From contig JAPPKR010000092.1 in assembly GCA_028819835.1 (NCBI GenBank), positions 1 to 20,997 on the forward strand: 20,997 nucleotides of DNA. Direction: 5' to 3'. The notes under the pieces are model-generated. The model was not told the origin of the DNA. It was given only the letters and a program-made list of their open reading frames with translations, and made no database searches. Both the position numbers and the translations under genes were made by a program. The stretch is from a bacterium (GTDB lineage Bacteria > Actinomycetota > Acidimicrobiia > UBA5794 > ZC4RG35). Below are positions 8,489 through 13,809 of the stretch, piece after piece; position 1 is the first letter of the stretch, and each line of letters opens with the position of its first letter.

Positions 8489-8746
8489 GGGCGGCGCCTC
8501 AGTCGTAACCGGGTCCTCAGTCGTCGCCGGTTCCTCAGTCGTAACCGGGTCCTCGGTCGTCGCCGGTTCGTCGTCGACTGACGGAGCAGCAGTCGTGGTC
8601 GTTTCAGCGGGAGTCGTCGCGGCCGCCTCCGTAGTGTCGCTGGTGTCATCCCCACAGGCTGACACCACCAACAGCAGTGCCGCCAGCGCAGCAATCACCC
8701 GAATGCTCCCAAGCGGAACCGACTTGGAAACTCTCAGATTGGTCAT
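6713..8746 (-). CDS. Siderophore-type substrate-binding lipoprotein with two tandem fused binding domains
   Basis: A 677-residue surface lipoprotein that should capture a ferric-siderophore-like ligand for the downstream FecCD importer. A signal peptide ends in a lipobox VSAC, with Cys31 as lipid anchor, followed by a Thr/Glu/Pro linker containing a duplicated PATTEDPVTTE unit. Two Peripla_BP_2-like domains then follow, each opening SLTVTDGSGREITLDAPAER, spaced exactly 300 codons apart (domain 1 encoded 8488-7589, domain 2 7588-6716). By eye they differ at about 15 of 285 residues. Each has six Cys in equivalent places. Usual family members have one domain of about 300 residues. I chose the ATG at 8746 because AGGAAAGGAA lies 10 nt upstream and the signal peptide follows directly; an ATG at 8788 is in frame but lacks these. 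It is preceded by a Fur-box promoter. Confidence 0.93.
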   Translation of the reverse strand: MTNLRVSKSVPLGSIRVIAALAALLLVVSACGDDTSDTTEAAATTPAETTTTAAPSVDDEPATTEDPVTTEEPATTEDPVTTEAPPSLTVTDGSGREITLDAPAERILCVQDNCTDLTSDLGIVPVAMHRGDGWGSAAAYYGEGAAAIPVLGDRMSVEEVAQYSPDLIIGRVGEEEVRDALEVVAPVYLVDIGGVETLKEGWVDVGLLTGREDEAAAAIARFDANVGALSAGLPAGAVDTRVAVGFGDTNWMIWDSSSFCRFLNAEGAGTCVFPDQGVSEWGSPDSEFSWEFILEVDPEVWVMITWPGSARKDTVTAEVWLQTTAHRDGRVCEEDSAGSFGHGLLMLQWAYQCYLNAGWPDLYNHPGDLSVWLPGTAEAFNTDAPVSLTVTDGSGREITLDAPAERILCVQDNCTDLTSDLGIVPVAMHRGDGWGSFAAYYGEGAAAIPVLGDRMSVEEVAQYEPDLIIGRVGEEEVRDALEIVAPVYLVDIGGVETLKEGWIDVGLLTGRQAEAAAAVARFEANVGGLAARLPAGAVETRVAVGFGDTNWMIWDSSSFCRFLNAEGAGTCVFPDQGVSEWGSPDSEFSWEFILEVDPEVWVMITWPGSARKDTVTAEVWLQTTAHREGRVCEEDSAGSFGHGLLMLQWAYQCYLNAGWPDLYDAPGDLSVWLPAGR
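8497..8568 (-). repeat. 36-bp tandem repeat (two copies) encoding the lipoprotein linker
   Basis: Two adjacent 36-nt units (8497-8532 and 8533-8568) differ at one base and encode two copies of a 12-residue Pro/Ala/Thr/Glu linker segment. It lengthens the tether between the lipid anchor and the first binding domain. Confidence 0.9.
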
Positions 8747-8756
8747 ATGAAACAGA

Positions 8757-8766
8757 TTCCTTTCCT
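8757..8766 (-). promoter_or_regulatory. Ribosome-binding site deciding the binding-protein start
   Basis: On the minus strand AGGAAAGGAA lies 10 nt upstream of the ATG at 8746 and immediately precedes a clean lipoprotein signal peptide, favouring this start over the in-frame ATG at 8788. Confidence 0.7.
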
Positions 8767-8790
8767 TAGGTAGCCTTGACTTTCCCAAAT

Positions 8791-8809
8791 GAGAATGATA
8801 ATCATTATC
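8791..8809 (-). promoter_or_regulatory. Fur box (iron-responsive operator)
   Basis: The plus-strand sequence GAGAATGATAATCATTATC matches the classical 19-bp Fur consensus (GATAATGATAATCATTATC) at 18 of 19 positions and contains the palindrome AATGATAATCATT. It covers the predicted -10 of the binding-protein promoter, so Fur-family repressor binding in iron-replete cells would block transcription of the uptake operon. The match is directly visible; which regulator (Fur, Zur or another Fur-family protein) binds is inferred. Confidence 0.88.
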
Positions 8810-8832
8810 GCTCCCTCGATGTAATCCCTCAA
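8804..8832 (-). promoter_or_regulatory. Sigma-70-type promoter of the iron-uptake operon
   Basis: Reading leftward, TTGAGG (8832-8827) and GATAAT (8809-8804) are separated by 17 bp. The start of transcription would fall near 8797, about 50 nt before the ATG. The -10 is inside the Fur box. Confidence 0.65.
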
Positions 8833-8841
8833 CAGTTGAGG
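8827..8841. promoter_or_regulatory. 15-bp palindrome over the -35 element
   Basis: CCTCAAC-A-GTTGAGG is a perfect 7-bp inverted repeat around one base, overlapping the -35 hexamer of the iron operon promoter. It could be a second regulator site. No known box is recognised. Confidence 0.5.
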
Positions 8842-8848
8842 CTACCGG

Positions 8849-8878
8849 AAAAACCAGGGGCGGGGAGGCTGAGGCCCC
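8849..8878 (-). terminator. Possible weak terminator of the cupin-hydrolase unit
   Basis: On the minus strand, GGGGC (8878-8874) can pair with GCCCC (8861-8857), followed after 3 nt by five T (8853-8849). The stem is only 5 bp with a 12-nt loop. The position, between the hydrolase stop and the iron operon promoter, is right for a terminator. Confidence 0.35.
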
Positions 8879-8982
8879 AACTTTCTGCTACCTGCAGAGC
8901 GCAGGCTCCGAAGTTGCCCAACATCGTCCACAACACCTGCCGGGGGAGGCGCCCGTCGTGGCGAGCGAGACTCCGGGAGGTC

Positions 8983-9020
8983 TAATGACCCGTCTGCAGG
9001 GATAATGACCCGTCTGCAGG
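8983..9020. repeat. Short direct repeat, 18 nt twice with 2-nt spacer
   Basis: TAATGACCCGTCTGCAGG occurs at 8983-9000 and again at 9003-9020, just past the stop of the leftward hydrolase gene. Function unknown; it may be a simple slippage duplication in the 3' untranslated region. Confidence 0.9.
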
Positions 9021-9024
9021 TGGA

Positions 9025-10005
9025 TCAGGTGAGTCTTCGCGCCAGGTAGTCGATGACGACGGCCGGGTAGAGCGGATCGAACGGGCGGGCGAAGTTCTCC
9101 ATAGTGATCTTCTCCTGTACCCGGGTCTCGTAGTCTTCGGCGTCGAACTGGAAGGAATGGTTGCCGCCCGGGAGAATCCGCAGTTCGACATCGCGATTGC
9201 CAGCGGCCCACAGGGCTGCGACGGTGTCGAAAGCGTCCTCCACCGGGACGTTCAGGTCCTCCGAGGAGTGGAGCACCAGGGTGGGAGCCGTAAGCAGGCG
9301 GAACTGGTCCTCGGGAGGTAGATCCAAGTCGTATCTGAGGCTGGAGAGGTCACGGGTGATCGGCTCGCCGTCGACCTCGGCTTCGACAATCGCGTCGCCA
9401 CCCTCAATGGCGGCAACCAAGGCGTCCATCATCAGCGCGTCCTCATAGGCCTTGGGACAGTGATCCCTGACCCATGCCGCCTGCTCCTCCCCTAGCTGGA
9501 TGTAATCGAGCACCAGGCTGTAGTTGTACCTGAGCAGTTCGGCGATCGACCGGTACAGGGCGCCCTGCAGTACCGCCGCGTCCGGTTGCCCGACTTCCAG
9601 CGCCACGCGGCACAGGACATAGGCGCCCGCGCTGTGGCCCAACATCGCGGCCTTGCCGTTGCACTCTGGCAAGGCCCTGACCCAGCGCCACACCGCGCCC
9701 GCGTCGGCGACTTCCTGGGCGCGCTCCACTCCGAACTCACCGGTGCTCTCACCAGCGCCCCTGCGGTCGAAGCGGTAGGAGGCAATCCCCACTTCCGCCA
9801 ACCCGTGGGCAAGGATCTTGTACATGCCCCGCTTGGGCACTCCCTCGCGACGCTTGGGGTCCACATCCGCGTCCCGGAGGTCGGAGAAGGTCCCGCCCAG
9901 GAGGAGGGTCATCGGCCACGGTCCGTCGGTGTCGGGAACCGTCAGGGTTCCGGCCAGGGTTGCCCCGTCGACCTCGACGGACCGGTCCTCCTCGCGGAAA
10001 TTCAT
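9025..10005 (-). CDS. Alpha/beta-hydrolase (serine esterase/peptidase-like)
   Basis: A 326-residue protein with the alpha/beta-hydrolase triad: nucleophile Ser125 in GHSAGA, acid Asp250 in SSEDLNVP, and His283 in GGNHSF. The strand-turn YRFDRRGAGESTG (77-89) is the usual motif that precedes the nucleophile in the 'alpha/beta hydrolase/bem46/lysophospholipase' set. An insertion of about 85 residues (150-235) between the nucleophile and the acid forms the probable lid. No signal peptide, so cytoplasmic. The open frame extends to 10104, but the ATG at 10005 (MNFREEDRSVEVDG) starts the recognisable fold. The extension is Arg/Trp-rich and overlaps the cupin stop. The gene follows the cupin by 58 nt on the same strand, so the two are probably co-transcribed. 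The substrate is unknown. Confidence 0.88.
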   Translation of the reverse strand: MNFREEDRSVEVDGATLAGTLTVPDTDGPWPMTLLLGGTFSDLRDADVDPKRREGVPKRGMYKILAHGLAEVGIASYRFDRRGAGESTGEFGVERAQEVADAGAVWRWVRALPECNGKAAMLGHSAGAYVLCRVALEVGQPDAAVLQGALYRSIAELLRYNYSLVLDYIQLGEEQAAWVRDHCPKAYEDALMMDALVAAIEGGDAIVEAEVDGEPITRDLSSLRYDLDLPPEDQFRLLTAPTLVLHSSEDLNVPVEDAFDTVAALWAAGNRDVELRILPGGNHSFQFDAEDYETRVQEKITMENFARPFDPLYPAVVIDYLARRLT

Positions 10006-10063
10006 GGCGAGACGGGGGCGTTCCCAACGGTCGAGTGACCGGGCGCGCCGACCGTCATGGCGC

Positions 10064-10501
10064 CTATCGGGGGAAGGTGACCGGGCCCACCACGTCCTCG
10101 ACATCGGCGGCTTCGATCACGTTCCGGCCCCGTTCGATGGCCTGCGCCTTCATCTTCTCAAGGTCCACCCCGGGCGGCGGCGGTGCGAAGCTGAGCACGA
10201 AGGAGACCGTGTCCGAACCCCGGTTCTCCACTCCGAAGGGCATCCCCCTGGGGATGTGCAGCGCGTCCCCCGGCGCCAGGGCGATCCGGTCGGTGTCGAG
10301 GATCCCGTCGAGATTCCCCTCCAGCATGAACAGCGAGAGCTCGAACAGTTCGGCCTCCTCGGCGTCGGGCGGCATGTAACCGCCGGCGGGCACGTGCGCC
10401 ACATAGGAGAACAGTTCCTTTCCCGCCACCAGCGGCCGGTAGTAGTAGCCGTCATCGGCGTGCTGGTAGGCCTCGACTTCGGTGAACCTTCGGATGGTCA
10501 T
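10064..10501 (-). CDS. Single-domain cupin protein lacking the usual metal histidines
   Basis: A 145-residue protein with the double-psi cupin pattern: AHVPAGGYMPPDAEEAELFE (motif 1 region) and GDALHIPRGMPFGVENRG (motif 2). In standard cupins motif 1 holds HxH...E and motif 2 a His, all binding metal. Here the motif 1 histidines are absent (Tyr/Met/Pro occupy the area) and the motif 2 His position is Phe. It may therefore bind a ligand without metal, or act as a sensor or isomerase-like protein. The C-terminal tail (about 35 residues, FAPPPPGVDLEKMKAQAIERG...) is helical-looking. I chose the ATG at 10501, which has AGGGGG 6 nt upstream. The frame runs open to 10909, but that part is GC-skewed non-coding leader. 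The hydrolase gene follows. Confidence 0.8.
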   Translation of the reverse strand: MTIRRFTEVEAYQHADDGYYYRPLVAGKELFSYVAHVPAGGYMPPDAEEAELFELSLFMLEGNLDGILDTDRIALAPGDALHIPRGMPFGVENRGSDTVSFVLSFAPPPPGVDLEKMKAQAIERGRNVIEAADVEDVVGPVTFPR

Positions 10502-10532
10502 GGCTACCCCCTGGGGAAATCTCTGGTCGCCG

Positions 10533-10580
10533 CCCGCGGCCTCTTGCCGCGGGTTGTTCGGGTCGGCGAGGTCTCCGACC
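10533..10580 (-). promoter_or_regulatory. Hairpin pair in the cupin leader
   Basis: On the minus strand a 6-bp stem (10575-10580 with 10561-10566, GGTCGG/CCGACC) is followed by an 8-bp perfect stem with 5-nt loop (10546-10553 with 10533-10540, CCCGCGGC/GCCGCGGG). They end about 32 nt before the cupin ATG. They could be an attenuator or a protein-binding leader. There is no T run, so this is not a standard terminator. Confidence 0.5.
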
Positions 10581-10639
10581 CATCCTACCGAGTGCCCGGC
10601 ATGGCTGAGAGTGAGGGCGATCAATGGGTTCACGGCCAG

Positions 10640-10881
10640 CGTGATCTTTGTCCCAAGAGGTGGTGGAGGTGATGGAAAAAAGGAGCCCATCCCCCAGGAG
10701 CGCCCTTTCCCAACTGGTTTGTTCCCCCGGCCCAACAAACCTGTGAGGAAAGGCCCCCCGGGGGGCGGAAGACCACGTAGGGTATTAGGTGTTGGCCCCT
10801 TCGCAAGACGGGTTGGCTTAGTTAATTCCGCGTTGGGTTCCCACGGCTTGGGCCCCACCTCAAGAAAGGATCTGGTCAGAA
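10640..10881. other. Structured, homopolymer-rich non-coding region
   Basis: This stretch sits between the divergent cupin and membrane-protein genes and has no supportable gene. It differs in texture from the rest: long runs such as CCCCCCGGGGGG (10755-10766), AAAAAA and CCCCC. It can form a roughly 50-nt hairpin: 10704-10710 pairs with 10747-10753 (CCTTTCC/GGAAAGG), and 10716-10723 with 10734-10741 (GGTTTGTT/AACAAACC), loop CCCCCGGCCC. It may hold a structured RNA or leader for the rightward gene, or reflect poor consensus in homopolymers. Confidence 0.5.
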
Positions 10882-11538
10882 GTGTCTGACTTTGTCGAAG
10901 GTATATCAAGCGGCCTGGAGGCGGCTTGGCAGGACGTGATCACCTTCCTGCCCAAGCTGCTCGGGACCGTTGTCATCCTGCTCGCCGGCTGGTTGGTAGC
11001 CCGCCTCATCTACCGGGCGGTCGCCCGCCTGCTCCAAGGCATCAGCCTCGACGGGCTCCTGGAGAGAGCCGGGCTCGGCGAACGCATGAAAGACGCAGGT
11101 ATGAGCGCCACGGAGGTGGTGGCCCGGGCGGTTTACTGGATCATGTTGCTGGTGGTCCTGCTACTCGCCGCCCAGACCCTGGAGATCGAGCACCTGAGCG
11201 ATCTGCTTAGCGCCCTCATTTCCTACCTGCCGCTGGTAGTGGTAGCGATCATCGTCGTGATCGTCGCCGCCGCAGTTGGCGCCTTCCTGGCGGAGGTCTC
11301 CACGCCGTGGTCCCAGGAGCACGGCGTCAGCTGGCTACCCGCGGTGGCCCGGTGGATGGTCATAGGCTTCGGAGCTCTAGCCGCGCTGAACACCCTGAAC
11401 ATCGCCGAGGAGATCGTGAACACGCTGTTCATGGGCGTGGTAGGCACGGTCGGAGTCACCCTGGCCATCGCCTTCGGCGTAGGAGGCATACCTGTGGCTC
11501 GAAAGTGGTGGGAGCGCATTCTCCCCGACAAAGACTGA
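10882..11538 (+). CDS. MscS-related 'conserved TM helix' membrane protein
   Basis: A 218-residue protein with about five hydrophobic segments (near 24-44, 80-100, 112-136, 151-171, 178-202). It resembles the small proteins annotated as mechanosensitive-channel-related, with the repeated 'conserved TM helix' module: LPKLLGTVVILLAGWLVARLIYRAVARLL at the N-terminus and VGTVGVTLAIAFGVGGIPVARKWWERIL at the C-terminus, a Gly-rich helix similar to MscS TM3. The cytoplasmic beta and vestibule domains of MscS are absent. Start is GTG with AAAGGA about 11 nt upstream. It is transcribed divergently from the cupin. A role as a stretch-activated or osmotic channel is inferred from family resemblance only. 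Confidence 0.75.
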   Translation: MSDFVEGISSGLEAAWQDVITFLPKLLGTVVILLAGWLVARLIYRAVARLLQGISLDGLLERAGLGERMKDAGMSATEVVARAVYWIMLLVVLLLAAQTLEIEHLSDLLSALISYLPLVVVAIIVVIVAAAVGAFLAEVSTPWSQEHGVSWLPAVARWMVIGFGALAALNTLNIAEEIVNTLFMGVVGTVGVTLAIAFGVGGIPVARKWWERILPDKD

Positions 11539-11708
11539 GAACCTGCCCAACCAGAGGAAGGCTCTTTCAGAAAAACCCAGGACCCCCTGCACCTAAGCCG
11601 GAGGGAGTGTGCAACCTCCCTTACGCTCCCTCACAGGCATCACAGCGGTTGTCGGATAGATCCGTCACTTGCGGTGACCCGACAGGCGTCGTGGACGGGT
11701 GACCGGGG
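11539..11708. other. Intergenic spacer, one weak hairpin
   Basis: No gene is supported. GAGGGAGTG can pair with a later CGCTCCCTC (about 11600-11635) in a 9-bp stem with one wobble pair. There is no T run, so at most it is a weak 3' end of the membrane-protein transcript. Confidence 0.35.
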
Positions 11709-11738
11709 TTGGGCACGTGTCGCCGCCCGGTGCATAAT
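11709..11738 (+). promoter_or_regulatory. Candidate promoter of the nuclease / RNase H pair
   Basis: TTGGGC (11709-11714) and CATAAT (11733-11738) are separated by 18 bp. Transcription would begin near 11745, shortly before the ribosome site at 11751-11759. The hexamers fit sigma-70 consensus moderately. Confidence 0.45.
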
Positions 11739-11766
11739 GAATCTCAATTTAGGAAAGGACTCCGAC

Positions 11767-12867
11767 TTGGCTGTTGAAATGGCGATCTGGAGAATGACCG
11801 ACACCGGGCCGCGTCCCTTGCCGTCGTCGCCGCTCGATTTAGAGCAGAGTCTCGAGGACATGCTGGCTGAGGACCCTGGCATTACCGGAATAGACCTGCT
11901 TGTAGTTGGAAGACAGGTGCGAACCGGGCATGGAGGGTTTATAGATCTCCTGGCCGTAGATTCCGACGGTCGAGTCCATGTCCTCGAACTCAAGCGGGAT
12001 CGGACCCCTCGGGACGTCGTTGCCCAGACGCTCGACTACGGATCCTGGGCGCAGCATTTAGGCATCGAGGACCTTGAGCAGGTCTATCTCGACCAACATG
12101 GTGGCAAAACCAACCTCGGCGAGGCATTCGCTGAGCGTTTCGACAGTCCTCTGCCCGACGTCGTAAACACGGAACAGCAGTTCACGATCATCGCCTCTGA
12201 ACTAGATCCTACGTCTGATCGCATCGTTGAGTACCTGGCTGGGTCATACGGCGTGCCGATCAATGCAGTGTTCTTCCGGCACTTCCGCGACGAAGGTCGC
12301 GATTACTTGGCTCGGACATGGCTACTCGATCCGCAGGAGACAGAAGCTGCGGCCGGGCGACCGTCGCGTCGCAAGAGTCGACCATGGAACGGCCGGGACT
12401 TCTACACCGTCCTTGGCCGAGCCGGTGAGACTCACCGCTGGTTGGTAGCAAGAAAGTATGGATTCCTCAATGCCGGTGGTGGATCGCGGTACTGGAAGCC
12501 GTTCCAGAATCTCGAGCCGGGAAAGCGGGTATTCGCTCTTGTAGCCGGAGCTGGGTATGTAGGAATAGGCCGAGTCATGGGTGAGATGATTCCAGCCCGC
12601 GACGCCATGGTCGAGATCGAAGGAGAATCCCGGTCGCTTCTCGATCAACCGGAGCTAAGCGCGGACTGGTGGCAAAACGCTGCTTCGGACGACTCGGAAC
12701 TAACCGAGATGGTCGTGCCGGTTGAGTGGTGCGGCACACGGTCCATCGAGAAAGCCATCTGGCAGAAAGGACTCTTCGCCTCCCAACACATTGTTTGCAA
12801 GCTACGGGACGAGAACACTATAAAGACGGTCGAGTCGGCGTTCGGGCTTGATGCCGGAGTCGACTGA
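11767..12867 (+). CDS. NucS/RecB-type PD-(D/E)XK nuclease with a C-terminal PUA/EVE-like domain (putative)
   Basis: A 366-residue protein. The N-terminal domain has a textbook PD-(D/E)XK core: Glu30 helix, Asp60 in GGFIDLLAVD, then Glu74 and Lys76 in HVLELKRD, followed by Gln87-x3-Tyr91 (AQTLDY), the QxxxY feature of RecB-like nucleases. This layout resembles the C-terminal domain of NucS, a DNA endonuclease, but the NucS N-terminal DNA-binding domain is missing. The C-terminal half (about 222-345) begins WLVARKYGFLNAGGG and includes VFALVAGAGYVGIGRV, which looks like PUA/EVE-type folds that read modified bases; this second call is tentative. I chose the TTG at 11767 because AGGAAAGGA lies 7 nt upstream; the ATG at 11779 is too far from it. 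The next gene overlaps by 1 nt (TGATG), so the two products probably act together. Confidence 0.78.
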   Translation: MAVEMAIWRMTDTGPRPLPSSPLDLEQSLEDMLAEDPGITGIDLLVVGRQVRTGHGGFIDLLAVDSDGRVHVLELKRDRTPRDVVAQTLDYGSWAQHLGIEDLEQVYLDQHGGKTNLGEAFAERFDSPLPDVVNTEQQFTIIASELDPTSDRIVEYLAGSYGVPINAVFFRHFRDEGRDYLARTWLLDPQETEAAAGRPSRRKSRPWNGRDFYTVLGRAGETHRWLVARKYGFLNAGGGSRYWKPFQNLEPGKRVFALVAGAGYVGIGRVMGEMIPARDAMVEIEGESRSLLDQPELSADWWQNAASDDSELTEMVVPVEWCGTRSIEKAIWQKGLFASQHIVCKLRDENTIKTVESAFGLDAGVD

Positions 12868-13304
12868 TGTCGAGACTGGAGGCAGCCACGGACGGGTCTG
12901 CGGATAAACCCGGACCTGGGCCGGGCGGCTGGGCATGGGTCACCGGCGAGGGAAACTGGGCGTGGGGAAACTGTCCCCGAACGACCAACATCCGCATGGA
13001 GTTGGCTGCTGTCCTGATGCTGCTCAAGTCCCATCCCGACAGGCCGTTGCTGATCCAAGCGGAAAGCCCTGTGACGAACATCTTCACTGTTTGGCTCAAG
13101 AAGTGGCGAGAGAACGGAATGCGAAGAGCCAACGGTCGGAGACCCGAAAACGTCGACCTTATTGAACAGATCGATGCCCTCCTGAAGGTTAGAAACGTTA
13201 AGTGGGAACCGGTCAAAGCCCGCGACGGTCATCTCCTCAACGAATGCGCGGACCGGTTGGCCAGCTTCGCGAGATTGCAAGGAAAACTCGGACATTGGCG
13301 CTGA
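12867..13304 (+). CDS. RNase HI-like protein
   Basis: A 145-residue protein with the RNase H fold pattern: Asp9 in ATDGS, Glu45 in NIRMELAAVL, then IQAESPVTNIFTVWLKKW corresponding to the DSQYV...W segment of E. coli RNase HI, PENVDLIEQIDALL, His122 in DGHLLNE, and Asp129 in NECADRLA. These align with E. coli Asp10, Glu48, Asp70, His124 and Asp134, but the Asp70 position is Glu66 here. RNase H cleaves RNA in RNA-DNA hybrids; activity with this substitution is uncertain. Its ATG overlaps the nuclease stop (TGATG), a strong sign of translational coupling, so it is likely a dedicated partner and not the housekeeping enzyme. Confidence 0.82.
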   Translation: MSRLEAATDGSADKPGPGPGGWAWVTGEGNWAWGNCPRTTNIRMELAAVLMLLKSHPDRPLLIQAESPVTNIFTVWLKKWRENGMRRANGRRPENVDLIEQIDALLKVRNVKWEPVKARDGHLLNECADRLASFARLQGKLGHWR

Positions 13305-13416
13305 CCTAAAGTGCCTCCACCCGATTCGGGGTTTGGCCCTTCCTGACGGCGATGTAGATGTGTGCCTGAGCGGAGTCGCTGGGTGGCCGTGGCCTGGCTA
13401 GCCCGTCTGTGCAGGA

Positions 13417-13437
13417 GAAACGTTGGCGAAACGTTTC
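13417..13437. repeat. Inverted repeat GAAACGTT / AACGTTTC
   Basis: Perfect 8-bp arms (13417-13424 and 13430-13437) flank a 5-nt spacer, 19 nt past the toxin gene stop. It may be a 3' hairpin of the toxin-antitoxin transcript (no T run) or a protein-binding site. The rest of 13305-13455 shows no gene. Confidence 0.55.
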
Positions 13438-13455
13438 GGAAGTGCGGTCTCCGAC

Positions 13456-13803
13456 TCAGATGTCCAGATGAAGGCGGAGAGCCTCGTCCAGTTGGCCCAT
13501 GAGATCCAGCGGCATGTGACCGATCAGGTTGCCGACCCCTTCGACAGCGACCGATCTAACCTGCTCGGCCTGTGCCTTGGAATCGCGGTTGAGTCCCGTC
13601 TCGGAAGCTCCCAACAGGACCTGGAAGGAGTAAACCCGTTCCGTGTTCGACGTGATAGGCACCACGGTGACGACCCCACGTCCAAGCCGTGCCGCAGTCG
13701 TGTTGGCACCATCGTTGCTGACGATCACGGCCGGCCGGATCCGGGCCGCCTCGACCCCGACGACGTTGCCGAGATTCACGACGCGGATTTCTCCACGACG
13801 CAT
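13456..13803 (-). CDS. mazF: MazF-type endoribonuclease toxin
   Basis: A 115-residue MazF/PemK-family protein, which typically cuts mRNA at short sequences to arrest growth. Family blocks are in order: RRGEIRVVNLG at the N-terminus (2-12), RPAVIVSNDGAN (23-34), VVTVVPITSN (44-53), and DSKAQAEQVRSV (74-85), with FQVLL and TGL between. Length is typical. It starts with ATG at 13803, 6 nt after the antitoxin stop, in the usual antitoxin-then-toxin order. It adjoins the nuclease/RNase H pair, running convergently with it. Intact as far as visible. Confidence 0.92.
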   Translation of the reverse strand: MRRGEIRVVNLGNVVGVEAARIRPAVIVSNDGANTTAARLGRGVVTVVPITSNTERVYSFQVLLGASETGLNRDSKAQAEQVRSVAVEGVGNLIGHMPLDLMGQLDEALRLHLDI

Positions 13804-13809
13804 TAACGG

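Noticed and set aside
8497..8568. 36-bp tandem repeat considered as a CRISPR remnant
   Set aside because: The copies are directly adjacent without spacers and lie in frame in a lipoprotein linker.
8888..9211. Leftward 107-codon frame between the hydrolase and the iron promoter
   Set aside because: Arg/Pro-rich, no ribosome site, mostly overlapping the hydrolase gene in another frame.
10603..10640. GGCTGAGA on the plus strand, recalling the thiamine pyrophosphate riboswitch core
   Set aside because: The second conserved core (GAACCTGATC-like) and the closing stem are missing, and the next plus-strand gene is about 250 nt away and unrelated to thiamine.
10502..10909. N-terminal extension of the cupin gene by 136 codons
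   Set aside because: It covers the homopolymer-rich leader and even the start of the divergent gene; a good ribosome site precedes the ATG at 10501.
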